This document shows positions 23,411 through 34,608 of a stretch of DNA of 64,000 nucleotides, piece by piece (within the stretch, counting starts at the first letter, position 1; every line of letters begins with the position of its first letter). Both the position numbers and the translations under genes were made by a program. The DNA is from Straminergon stramineum. Lineage: Eukaryota > Streptophyta > Bryopsida > Hypnales > Calliergonaceae. The stretch covers positions 24,056,001 through 24,120,000 of the forward strand of contig OY987267.1 of assembly GCA_963920665.1 (NCBI GenBank), written 5' to 3'. Under the pieces are notes generated by a model. It ran no database searches. It was not told the DNA's origin and saw only the letters and a program-made list of their open reading frames with translations.

Positions 23411-24353
23411 TCTTGCATTTTTTTAAATTGTGAAGACTCCATGTTTTGTTTAGTACTTATTAGAATAGTAATTTTAAATACCAGCTTTAAGGACTTCCAA
23501 AGACATCTTTTGTCTCATTGCTAATTAATGATATGACTTTTAGATGTGCTGAAAATTTGCACTTAATACAACGTCATTCACTTTCTTTGTAGCTTAAAAA
23601 TCCAACCATCTAGATCACATCTAGACTTGTAATCCCATGATGCACAAACCTCAAGTTTCCAACTTAGTTTGGTAACAAATGTAAAAGTACGCATTTCCCA
23701 TAGCTTTAAAATTCAATCATCTAGATCATATCTAGTCTATGAACTTGGGATGCACAAACCTCAATAAGTTTTCCATCTAATCTCAATAACCAATGCAAAA
23801 ACCTTACCTCCTATTCTGTGGTGGATTAATTTAGTATTTCCTAACATTCCCAATGTTAATTGCGGGTCTTTTATTATGAATATGATTTTCAAATTTTCCA
23901 GATTTTATCACTAATGGTAAATGATAAGTTCCTACATTTATAACATTATTAATTAACCAATGTTATAGGGATCATTTTGGTTCCCCTAAAATGGGTTAGT
24001 CCCCACCTTTGCGACTATCTACAACCAACCAATGACTCTTGACAACTTCCAAGTCAGCCAAAGACATTAGTGTTACAACTTCCCAGCCAATCAATGATTT
24101 TTTGTACACCAAATAGTGAAATTAGGTTTCCCATTCACTAGTTTTTTGACATTTGACACTATATAAATATTTATTGTTGCTACACAAGCATGCATTACTT
24201 TTGATTTAGTTACTATTGTAATTGGGACAAACAAACCTCTATGTGTCCAAATGGAAGCATTTGTTGACTTTGATGGCTTGTAGAGTAATTTTTGGAGGGA
24301 TAAAGCAACCTAAATTGGGGGATAAGCAACCAAATTTCACTATTTTGTGAAGA
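23411..24353. other. AT-rich intergenic DNA
   Basis: No gene or well-bounded element recognised. Short repeated segments, such as AATCATCTAGATCA-like words near 23,600 and 23,710, occur twice. Confidence 0.4.
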
Positions 24354-24357
24354 TTAA

Positions 24358-25325
24358 CCCTTAAACGCCCCAGGAGACCAAAAGTGTCTTCACATAGTTT
24401 CAAGTCCAATTCAAAGTATTGTAACTTTTGCATCCGATGTCCGAATTCAATAAAACTTGTTGGAAAATTTGCACTCTCTTTTCTAGTTTGTGTGGTAAAA
24501 GTTTCAGATTAATCCAAGATGAAATGATTTTTCGGAAACCAATCGAAGTTCACAGGTTCTATATGAGTTCACCAAACTGCATTTGATGGCTGCAACTTCG
24601 GGGGCTTGTATCTCCTTCATCTAATGCTTGTTTTCAATAAAATTTAGTGGGTTTTGTTCCCCTTGAAGTATAGTTATTGTAGTAGAGTTTTCATGTCAAT
24701 CCAAGATGTTTTGAATGTTTGGGAGCAATTCGAAATTCCAAATCTTGACATTTTTGGATTATAGTGAGCTTCGGCGGCTTGTTTCTTCTTCATACAATGT
24801 CCGTTCCCAATAAAGTTTTTTGGTAAAGTTGCACATACTAGTCTAGTTTTTGTGTCTAAAATTCCATTTCAATCCAAGAAGTTATGAGGAACTAAGAAGC
24901 ATTTCATTAGAAGGAGGTTCACGTTTTGATGTGATTTTTGCAACTTTTCTTGCTATTTTTTTGACATTTCAAAGCCATTTTGCAGACACAATGAGTCAAT
25001 TGAATGATGTTTTTTTCACCAATGTGTTTGTACAATGGTTTTAAATCACTTTATAGTTTAAAGTCTTTTCATTTGAGTAGGTCTAGAAATCGAATTTCAC
25101 CTCCAAATGTGTTACCAGGAAAATTTCATCACCCTTTTTCAACACTAAAACATTATAATCTTGCAATCCATGTGGCCAAATGACTCCAAATTTGATTCAT
25201 GTCATCTACAACATGTACACTACAAGATTGTATGGTTGAGATTTCTATACCTAACTAACATTTTGATCTATAACACTTCAAAAGCAATGATGTCTTTAGA
25301 CCCAAAAAACCTTGGGCTTTTAGGG
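24358..25325. mobile_element. 968-bp TTAA element (family C), inverted copy
   Basis: TTAA at 24,354-24,357 and 25,326-25,329. Ends CCCTTAAACGCCCCAGG and CCTTGGGCTTTTAGGGG. The interior reads in reverse like 8,210-9,167. Its right TTAA is shared with the next element. Confidence 0.8.
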
Positions 25326-25329
25326 GTTA

Positions 25330-26196
25330 ACCCCTAAAGGACCAAGGCCATTTTTGATGCACTCACCCAAGAAATCAGTTTTTTTAGAATCTAACCACAT
25401 GATCTTGTACTTTACTTGTTTGAGACCTAGTAGTACAAATTTCATGAAGTTTGACCATATAGATTGAGAGATATTAGCATTCAAAGTTGGAAAAATAAAT
25501 AAATTTGAATAGTGGCCTACAATTTCAAATGACTTTGACCACCTTTTGTAGAAATTTTTTGCACTATGGACTTTGAATTTATAAGTTTTTAGATTGAAGA
25601 ATTAAGTTGATAGTCTAGAAAAAAAAATTCAAAAAAACCCTCTTCATTTCGATTCTTTAAAAATGTGTTAAGTAGAAGTAGGTCCAAGATTACAAGAAAA
25701 TCTAATTCATCAATACCTCTAAGTTGGGATTGAAACACAAAAATCCCTATGGTGAGATTGTTCTAGCAAGCAAACTTAACCTTTTCAAACAATTTTTTTT
25801 GAATTTTTTTGAAAATTGCATTCAGAAATGAATCCTATAACTTATTTTTTCAAGAAGATGCTCATATTGCTTGAAAAACAAGATTTTTCATAACTTACAC
25901 ATCACTAATCCAAATAGAATGAATCAAAGCTCAGATGTAGACAAAAATATTATCTATGAGAAAAAAATTCCAATTTTTGTGGTTTTATTTTTTTACCTAC
26001 CGAATGAAAATTTGGGCTTTTTTTAGTAAAACTTTTGCTCTTGGGCATCAATTGAAATAAAAATTATATTCCCAAGAAGATAATTGGTTTTTCTATCTTG
26101 GGGGGTAAGTTTCAAAAAGTTTCACAAAAAATTGAGGTCATAGGAACCTGCCCAAAATTCATTGTGTCCCCTAAGAGGACAATGGTTCTTTAGGAG
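25330..26196. mobile_element. 867-bp TTAA element (family D), back-to-back with family C
   Basis: TTAA at 25,326-25,329 (shared) and 26,197-26,200. Ends CCCCTAAAGGACCAAGG and GGTTCTTTAGGAG. The junction GGGGTTAACCCC implies one element landed in the TTAA flank of the other. Confidence 0.82.
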
Positions 26197-26267
26197 TTAA
26201 ACTAAAATTCACTCTCAAGGATTGATGAAGGGATTATTTCCAAGTTGCTATGGTTTGAATTGGTTAA

Positions 26268-27396
26268 CTCTTAATGGATAATGTGGAAACCATAGAAATA
26301 ATCCCTTTTGGAACTATGTGACATCGCCTCTACTTTAACCCCTATAGGACCAAAGCCATTTTTTCTATCAAAAATCACTCAAAATTGCATTTTTGTTGTG
26401 TTCACCCCAAAAAAACCAAAAAAATGCTTCAAAAAACATCTAACTATAGGATCTTGTACTTTACTTATCTCAGTCCATGTGGTAAAAATTTCATGAGTTT
26501 TGACCACACGGATTGAGAGATAGTAGCATTCAAAGTTGGAAAAAAGAAGTTTTTTTGAACACTGGCATACAATTTCAGATGACTTCGATTGCCTTCTATT
26601 GAATTTTTTTGCACTGTAGAATTTGAATTAAAAAAAAAATTGTCTTAAAGAATTGAGTTGATATTCTATGAAAAAAATTTCAAAAGAAAAACTCTTGATT
26701 TTCATTCTCTAACAAATGGTTAAGTAGAAGTAGGTCCAAGATTACATGAAAACTAAATCATTAATAGCTCTAAGATGGAATTGAAACACGATAATCCCAA
26801 TGGTGAGATTGTTCTAGCAAATAAACTTAACCTTGTCAAAAAAAATTTGAAAATTTTTGAAAATTTCATTTAGAAATGAATCCTATAAGTTATTTTTTCA
26901 AGAAGATGCTCATATTGCCCGAAAAACAAGATTGTTCATAACTTTCACATCACTTATCCAAATGGAATGAATCAAAGCTTCAAATGTAGATAAAAATATA
27001 ATCTATGAGAAAAAAAATTTCTAAGTTTTTGTGGATTTTTTTTGCCTAATGATGTGTAAATTATGTTTAAGAAGGCATAACTTTTGCCCCTAGGCATTGA
27101 TTGAAATAAAAATTATATTCCCACCAAGCTAATTAATTTTTCTATCTGGTGGGAAAGTCTTAAAAAAAGTCACTAAAAACTAAGGTCATTGGAACTTGCC
27201 CAAAATCTATTTTATTCCCTGAGGAGACAATGTTCCTTTTAGGAGTGAAAAAATATTCATTGGAGGTCAAACTATTGTGCAAGATCTCTCCTTTTTGCAC
27301 AAAATTCCAAGGGTGAACAATTGCACTTTTGTCCCACATAGAAAGATTCTTTGTCATCCATAGGGAAAAAAAATGTCCTCGACATTGTTTAAGGGT
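26268..27396. mobile_element. Family F element split by a family D element
   Basis: TTAA at 26,264-26,267 and 27,397-27,400. Left and right pieces together (about 218 bp after removing the insert) align with the 222-bp family F elements. Confidence 0.82.
26339..27245. mobile_element. 907-bp TTAA element (family D) nested in family F
   Basis: Left TTAA at 26,335-26,338; right flank TGAA at 27,246-27,249. Left end CCCCTATAGGACCAAAGCC, right end GTTCCTTTTAGGAG. The family F copy at 6,680-6,892 has CTACTTTAAAAAAAATTC at this point, giving the unoccupied site. Confidence 0.88.
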
Positions 27397-27412
27397 TTAA
27401 AATGTTATTTAC

Positions 27413-29912
27413 GGGCAGTTTATACTTGGGGCCGGATTGAAGGCCGTCCGGAACTCTCGAAGTTTGAGCCAATAGGGGCCCGCAATTTCTCCAAATTCGG
27501 CCCAAGAGCTTTATACTAGGGGCCGGCTGGAACTACAACTCATCCTACGTGTTGCCTTAGGTGGCATGATTTTGGCGCCAAACCATCCGGCCCCAAGGGA
27601 ACAATTGGGACGAGGTTTTGGGTGGCCTAAACTCCCATCTAGAACTGGATTGGGGCTGGATTGATCTCCTCCATTGGATTGTACAAATCTCCACAGTCTA
27701 CAAATGCAAAGTCTTCTGATTTATTTTCTTATACATGTTTATTACATGTAGGATCAAGAAACTTCCTTCCATTCATCTGTGCTGTTGGATATTGGGGATC
27801 ATTGGGGATCATTGGGGTTGAGTAGAAGAAGCTTGCCAGTTATTAGCTTGAAGTTCATCTAATGTTTATTTTAATACATGCTAATTGTTATGTTCAATTG
27901 CTATGCTGACATTGAGATGTTTCTTTTGTCTGATTGACATGATTATTTGTTGTGACTAACATGCAATGCTCTAATCTAAATTATTCTTTTTTATAAAATA
28001 AATTAAAAATAAAATTTATGATCATAAATAATAAATAATATTTTTAGAAATTAATATTATTAAGAAAAACTCATACAATAAACTAATAGTTCTACCATAT
28101 TTATTGATATATTAACTCCTAAAAGGACCAATATGCATTTTTTGGCAATATAGAAATTTTGGGCAAGTACATGTGAGTGGAGATTTGCATATTTTAGGCT
28201 GAAATTCATGAAGAAGGTGGGGACGAGGAATATCTTTCATATGCACAAATTTCTTGACATTTGGAAATATGAGTCAAAAGTTATGGCCTAATATGTTACT
28301 TTTGGGGGGAAATGGGCAATGTGGGCAGATTAAAAAAATCACTTTTTTCATAAACAAAAATTTGAAATTGGTTGTCTATAATTATATGCATGTAGAATGC
28401 TTTTAAATCATTCCATTTTGATCAATGAATCAAAAGTTACAAGGAGTTTTAGATTGCAGCCAGTTTTGAATTCTCTACTCCAAAATAAACTTTGAAGTCT
28501 AGTATTTTACTCAATTTTCAAGATTATTTGAAAAAAACATAATTGGAGGATGTTAGATTGTTTATTACAACATTTCAACCATTGGGATTGGCATTTTTCA
28601 ACTCCATAATTAAATTCTTAACAATGTACTATTTTGAATCACTCTCCATTTTTTTCTAATTACTATTTTTTTTCATATATGTTGTTCAATTCTAGATTAT
28701 CAGAAATTTTTCAAGCATGTACCCAATTGGCTTGAAGAATGAATCCAAAGAAGTACCACCATTTTGGACACTTTTTCAAACAAATATGATCTTATGAAAT
28801 GCAACTGCATAATTTTTTGCTAGGCCAAAAATAGGATTTTTGTCACTTTAAATGCTATCATCTTGCAATCTACACAATGAAAATTTTTGAAGTTTTTTCC
28901 AAATCTTCTCAAACTAGAGTACTACAAAATCCTATGCTTATATGTGTGCAAAAATTTATTTTTTTCTAAAATTTGGTGCTTGTCCTAGAAATGGCAATTT
29001 TGGAGTGTTTTTGGTGAAACCATAGTCATAGTCCTTTAGGGATTGAAGACCTTTTAGATTACCAAAGCAAATTTTAGCTCCATGGTTGATTAGCTTTTAT
29101 AGTTAATTTAGCTCCTCAGTTAATTTATTTAATTTAATTGCCAATTCTAATGATAGATACTTGAAAAAAGAATACAATTAAGAAAGATTACGGTACTAGA
29201 AATAACATGTACGGTAAAATGTGATTTATATTTATCATTGAATTCATTCAAGTTCTCATAATGAAAAAATTCATACTTTGTTCAAAATAAAATTGAAAAT
29301 ATAGATTTAAAAAAGAGATAGAAAAGAGATATTTTCTAGAATTTTGTATTTAGTTGTATGATTACTTTCAAACCCCTATAGTGACAAGACAAAAATTATT
29401 TATTTATTGAAATTCTTGAAATCCTCATGAAAATAAATGACAACCACTCTAGGGCTTCAACTATAGTTCCAACATCAACTCTAGTTTCAACATCAAGTGA
29501 AATAGAAAGGTTCAAAAGAAGTAAAAAAAACTCCTTTTTTTTCGAAATAGAAAAAATAGGAAGCGAATGAAAAAGGTTAAAGAAAAGTGGAAATCCATGT
29601 TTTTTTTAATTTTTGAAATTGAATAAATAGGAAGAGAAGAAAAAAAAATTAAAAAATAAATAATCATTTTTTAAAATAGAAAAGAAAAGAAGAGAAAGGT
29701 ACTATAAATATGTATATATATATATATTTTTTTAAATGAGCATTGAGAAAATCCAAGAGCAAATGAGTTGGAAATTGGGCCCTGACTCAATCTGGCCCAA
29801 AGGCTTTATATTAACTAGGTTCGGATGGAAAAATTGGGTCTGGATTGCAGGCCAAATAAAAGGCAAATCCAGCCGGCCTTCCATCCGACCCCAAGCCTAA
29901 TATAAACTAGGC
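27413..29912. mobile_element. About 2.5-kb inverted-terminal-repeat DNA transposon, copy 2
   Basis: Left end GGGCAGTTTATACTTGGGG; right end CCCCAAGCCTAATATAAACTA followed by GG is its imperfect inverted repeat, both followed inward by GGCC-rich subterminal motifs. It aligns from end to end with 11,857-14,288, with scattered substitutions and small indels. It has no transposase, so it is non-autonomous. The GGGC...TTTA ends are compatible with a PIF/Harbinger-like element but do not prove it. Confidence 0.75.
28116..29042. mobile_element. TTAA element (family E) inside the 2.5-kb element
   Basis: TTAA at 28,112-28,115; right flank TTGA. Same position, orientation and decayed right flank as 12,539-13,460, so both derive from one insertion. 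Confidence 0.7.
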
Positions 29913-30522
29913 CTATTGTATGTTTTCAAAGGCTGGAAAATTTGATCCCGCATCATGGTCACTGAAGTCTTAAATTTAGGAGGACGTCAAATCTTCCATT
30001 TGAAATAGGTCTCACAAGGGCAAATTTATCTTGGGAAAAAAGCACGAATTTTTTAATTTTTTGCACATAATTTTTTTTGCAAATTCTGAATTCATATTTG
30101 CAATCAAAGACCCCAAATTAGCTAGGAGAGATCTAAAACATCCCCTAGACATGGCTCAAATTAGGGGACATTTTTTACTTTTACCCTAGATAACCCACAA
30201 AATTACCCTGCGGAGCCCAGTTCGAATGGAGGATTTAACGTCCTGCCTAAAAATAATTCTTCAAGGACTCCAGACGTGCAAAGTTCCTAAATTTAGTCAC
30301 GGCAAAATTTTGGAGCAACTGAGTTGAGTTACTGACCTCCTTTGAATTGAATTCATTTGACTCTCCGCCATCCTGACGCAGCTCTGACACGCCGAAGGAG
30401 AAATAAAAATCCAAACGGCTAAATTTAGAACCTCAGGGACGTCGCAACATAACAATGATAACATCATAACATTCAACCGAACGCGACTGCCCTGGCGGCG
30501 ACAAACGGCTGATGCAAAGGAG

Positions 30523-30667
30523 CATTACAAGAAAATTGGGGTATAAATGATGTGTTCACAATGAGTGCACCAACAACAATGACTGCGAAATAATCATTTT
30601 GAAGTCATTGTTGTCGGTGCAAGTATTGTGGATAAGTCATTTATACCCTTATTTTTTTTTATTAGTG
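30523..30667. mobile_element. 145-bp CACTA-type MITE with 3-bp target duplication
   Basis: Left end CATTACAAGAAAATTGGGG, right end ending ATTAGTG; inverted arms of about 50 bp (GGTATAAATGA...CAACAACAATGACT and complement) surround a loop at about 30,585-30,602. The trinucleotide GAG lies directly on both sides (30,520-30,522 and 30,668-30,670). CACTA elements begin CACTA and duplicate three bases. No coding capacity. Confidence 0.8.
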
Positions 30668-30817
30668 GAGTGAAGAGAAACAGATGGAGTGATGGAAAAT
30701 ATATTTGGACTTTTTTTTTTTACTTCATTCAGTTTTTTAAGGAAGTCCAAAGTGGTGATATAAAACGTTGTAGTAGTGGTACTCCGAATTTCAACATTCA
30801 TCCTCATTTATCTAGAT

Positions 30818-31497
30818 GATCACCCATTTGCGACCACTTAACCCCTCAAGACCCAAGGAGTTTGTTTTGGGCCTCTCACCTATTCAACAAGTCAAAATTA
30901 TAACTTGATTTCCCTACATTCTAAGAATTATACCTAGGTGAATTTCATATTATGATGTTCACATTGAATAGGGAAGTTCAAAAGTACAATTAACATCATG
31001 TAATAAGCTTGATGTACAATACATGCTATCAATCAAAGTTCAAACTTGTGTGAAAAAGTACAAAAATTGCTTGGGCCTTGAGAGATTAAGCAATTTAGCC
31101 TCTCTGCAGCATAGGGAAGGTTGAGGAAAAATTTCCCCATGTAGAGAATAGAATTCAATGAAGGATTTCATAATTTTTTACATTTTTTTTCCTCAAAAAT
31201 AAAATGACCATGGAATTTTTCTATGAAGATTTTGTTTGCTCCATTCTTGATATGTAGGCAAATCTATTTTCAACCATAGGCTGGTTAGAAAACTAATGTA
31301 CGTGATTATTGTGACTTTCAATGTACATATTGGGATCATTGTATGCTTCTAATGCTCACCTCTAGGACCTCCAAGACATTTTTGTTGCTTCCACAGTTCT
31401 TGGTCTACATGAATTGGCACCTACACCACAACTGATTAGAAATTTAGCAACCTAACCTACGAAAATGGGAGGCTTATTGGAAATAGGTGATCACCTC
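30818..31497. mobile_element. Family G MITE with a nested family B element
   Basis: Left GATGATCACCCATTTGCGACC, right GGAAATAGGTGATCACCTC. The interior matches 45,909-46,182 and 14,290-14,946. It is split at its TTAA by the element at 30,842-31,085. Confidence 0.78.
30842..31085. mobile_element. 244-bp TTAA element (family B)
   Basis: TTAA at 30,838-30,841 and 31,086-31,089. Ends CCCCTCAAGACCCAAGGAG and GGGCCTTGAGAGA. The intron MITE at 45,909 keeps the unoccupied site CACTTAAAGCAATTTAGCC. Confidence 0.88.
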
Positions 31498-31683
31498 TAG
31501 TGTCAATGCCTTGAGCCCATGTTGTAACCAAAATAAAAATAAAATTTTCTAATTTTCTAATTTTTAAAATCATGAAAATTTTTAAAATTCATAACTTTCA
31601 TATTGAAGGTGGTAAACTCCATGAAATAAAGCCCTTGCTCCCCTCTTTGCTTAAAAGTTTTTGATGGTACTAAGAACACAATT

Positions 31684-31833
31684 GGGGATGCACAGTTTCT
31701 TCAATCTCACCGTAACAAATAAAACAAACAAACAAACAAACAAACAACCTAACTTAAGGTGGGGATGCACAATTTCTTCAATCTCACCGTAACAAATAAG
31801 ACAAACAAACAAACAAACAACCTAACTTAAGGT
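31684..31833. repeat. 75-bp tandem duplication with (AAAC)n
   Basis: Two consecutive copies of GGGGATGCACARTTTCTTC...CCTAACTTAAGGT, each with an internal (CAAA)n run of different length. Confidence 0.8.
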
Positions 31834-32059
31834 ATGGATATTGGATACAAAATATCATGTTAGTACATATCATATATCCATAATTCTATTTTCATCTACA
31901 ATCTAGAGAATTCATCCAATTTTTTTTTAATTTGAATATTTTGACAAAAAACTTTACAATTTGTCACCATTTTTAAGCCAAATTGTTTTTTGGTGCAATC
32001 TAGCACTATTTTGTCAAAAAATCATCCCCTCATTGAAATGCTTGTGTAATAAGGTGAGG

Positions 32060-32262
32060 TGGATAAGTCTAGAATTACACCCTCCCTAAAACTACCATTA
32101 CCACTATGTTTACCAAAATCAATATGTATGTATGTTGTCGCATTCTTTAGTGCATTGGAACCTCTTTTCACTTGCCAACAAGAAAATATGAAATTTGACC
32201 ATGTCTAATAATAGTATCTAGGTGTGGTAGTAGAAAGTGACATTTTGGAGTATGCCGACTTT
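32060..32262. mobile_element. Family J repeat, internally deleted copy
   Basis: Matches 53,626-53,895: ACTACCATTACCACTATG, CCAAAATCAATATGTATG, then directly GCATTCTTTAGTGCATTGG, omitting about 65 bp present in the other copies. Confidence 0.6.
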
Positions 32263-32497
32263 CAGATAAACCAACCTATGATAGGTAGAAGACCCATTAC
32301 AGACACCTACATGGATTGACCCATTGAAAATGGTAGCATCAATTCATGACAAACTTTTTTTTCCCCAATAAATGAGATCTGGGCTATATTAGGTTGAATT
32401 AGTATTACAATTATATGCATATCATTAGTGTAGTCTTTGCCATTAATTTATGGTGTTTGCATTGTACGGGGTTGCAAACCTAGGGTGAACTAGGTCT

Positions 32498-32673
32498 ATA
32501 GTAATTGGTGATAAAAGCTCTACTTAGTGTGGCCCCATATTTGTAGGAATAATAATATGTGAGAAGCAACACTAAATAGAATGAAGAGTAATTGATGATA
32601 AAAGCTCTATTTAGTGTGGCCCCATGTTTATAAGAGTATTAATATTTGAGAAGCAATGCTAAATAGAATGAAG
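32498..32673. repeat. 88-bp tandem duplication
   Basis: Two adjacent copies of TAATTGRTGATAAAAGCTCT...CTAAATAGAATGAAGAG, about 88 bp each, with a few substitutions. Confidence 0.8.
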
Positions 32674-33026
32674 AGTGTAGCCATTCATTTTCTAGTTCAA
32701 TATTATTAGAATTTCTACAAATATTTCAATCAAGCTTCAAGTTTAAAAAGAAATAGGTATAACGAAAAATTGACTAGCTAGACTCTCTATTTTATGAAAG
32801 AGTATTGAACCTATCCATATTACAAAAGATGAAAGAATCTAGATGTATCTACTTCAGAATTAGGTCCTATTTCCTTACCTAACAAAAATATTTTACAAAA
32901 ATTTGGCACAATTGATAGCCTCAACCGACTAAACTTTTGAGCCACCCCATTGAAAAAGAAAAGAATATAAAAAGCTAAACGGAGCTGCAGCAGCTGCGTC
33001 GCCCCTGCCCCTGCAGCTGCAGACGC

Positions 33027-33056
33027 GTCGTCGTCGTCGTCATCATCGTCATCGTC
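33027..33056. repeat. GTC/ATC trinucleotide repeat
   Basis: Ten consecutive GTC or ATC triplets at the border between the transposon-rich region and the more GC-balanced gene island. Confidence 0.85.
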
Positions 33057-33906
33057 AGACTCGACTCTGCTTCCGATCACGTCGTTGTCTCTGATCTAGA
33101 AACGGCCACAATCGCTTCCTTCAGTGGTTTTCCAATGCATTTCTCAACGACTGTTTTCTAAGTTTTCTAAGTTTTGGCATTGGGGCAAGCGCCATAGCCG
33201 CCCCAGCTCCCGAACTGCTTCTTATGTCGGCATTGGCTCTGTCATCGTCGTCATGGTGAGCAGTACTCGTCGCTACCTACAGTTGCAATCACGACTCCCC
33301 AACCACCGCAAGTGCCTTTCAACTCTTCCTTGCAGTCACGCCCCAGACGTGGCAAATTTCGTACACACTGCCGGGTCCTGGAGTTTGAGCTTGCTGGGTT
33401 TGTGAGAGCGTGCCAGCATTCCAGGTTTGTGCTGTTGCTTTGGTGGTGGCTACTATATTGGGTTGGTGCTTAGGTTGTTGCGTTTGTGGGGTTCCGGAGG
33501 AGTATGGGGCGATAAGTTAGCAGCTGTTGTTTGGATTTTAGGGCGGAGTGCTAGCGAGTGTGGGCGAGTGTTGTAGAGGTGGAGATAGCGGGGAAGATTA
33601 GTTGGAATTTTTATACCTTGGAGAGAAGCTCTGTTCATTTTTGCCCGCCCAAGCTGACTGCGTCCGTTGTGAGCTTTCGCGACTGTAGGACTTCGTGTTG
33701 TTACGTGACTCCAGCAGTAGTTTTGTTGGGTTCTTGTTTTGAAGTGCAATCGCGTTACTACTGCGTAACGGCTTGGGCGATTGGGTCCTGAGGTCCAAAT
33801 TGTTACGTTAAGATTGAGCGGTCTGATTTTGAAATTTGGATCGACAGGCATAGTGAACTCAAACGGCGTCGTTTCTTTCCTCGCTCGTCCCGCCGTGGAG
33901 CTTCTA

Positions 33907-34560
33907 AAGGTTTGCTTACGCTGCTGGTAGAAACCGCGATTCTCAGAGCTTGATCTTCTCGCCATTGATCAAGAGCTCAATCTGTTGATGCGTGTTCCCT
34001 GGAGCTCACCTTCTGCAAAGTAAGGGTTACGTCGCTCACTTCCCTGTTAGAATCCGAGTTTCTCCGAGTTTAATCTTCTCGTCATTGTTCAAGAGCTCAA
34101 TCTGTCAGTGCGTGGTCTTTCAAGCCCACCTTCTGCAAATCAAGGGTTACTCTGCTCACTTCCCTGCTAGAAACCGCGCTTCTCAGAGTCAAATTTTTTC
34201 TCCATTGATCAAGAGCTCAATCTGTCAGTGCGTGTTCCTTTCAAGCACACCTTGTGCAAATTAAGGGTTACGTTGCCTGCGTCCCTGCTAGAACCCCAGC
34301 TTCTTTGAGTTAATTCTTGACGTCTCCATTGCTCAAGAGCTCAATTCGACAGTACGAGTCGTTTCCAACCCAGATCCTCCTGAAATTGTCGATAAGGTAC
34401 GGTTGCTTACTTCCCTGTAAGAAGCCGAGAGTGTCAGAGTTTAATCATCTCGCCATTGATCAAGAGCTCCATTTTCCAGTGCGTATTGCTTCCAACCCAC
34501 CTTCTTCCGAAACTGTCGACGGTTACTTGCTTGGCTGCTTAGAACCCAAGCTTCCTATAT
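33907..34560. repeat. About 120-bp tandem repeat, five units, upstream of the secreted-protein gene
   Basis: The core CATTGATCAAGAGCTCAATCTG recurs with its AAGAGCTC at 33,971, 34,091, 34,211, 34,335 and 34,462, i.e. spacings of 120, 120, 124 and 127 bp. Other shared parts are CACCTTCTGCAAA, GGGTTACGYYGC, TTCCCTG and the CCGAG/CCGCG...TCTCAGAG block. The first units are nearly identical and the last two more diverged. The array ends about 50 bp before the start codon at 34,609, so it forms the promoter or 5' leader of that gene. Confidence 0.85.
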
Positions 34561-34608
34561 CACTCGCAATCAGTCTCTGGCGCTTGCTATTAGGTCAATT
34601 CGCGAGCC

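Noticed and set aside
32820..33080. Open frame on the minus strand with a run of ten Asp
   Set aside because: It is the translation of the GTC/ATC triplet repeat plus flanking low-complexity sequence; no domain and no splice support.
33453..33965. 170-codon open frame on the minus strand
   Set aside because: Composition is odd (TTRSPT..., NNLSTNP...), it has no family resemblance, and it overlaps the start of the 120-bp repeat array; taken as a chance frame in GC-balanced DNA.
33992..34264. Open frame with a 40-residue internal repeat
   Set aside because: It follows from the 120-bp tandem repeat; the frame has no ATG (starts at GTG).
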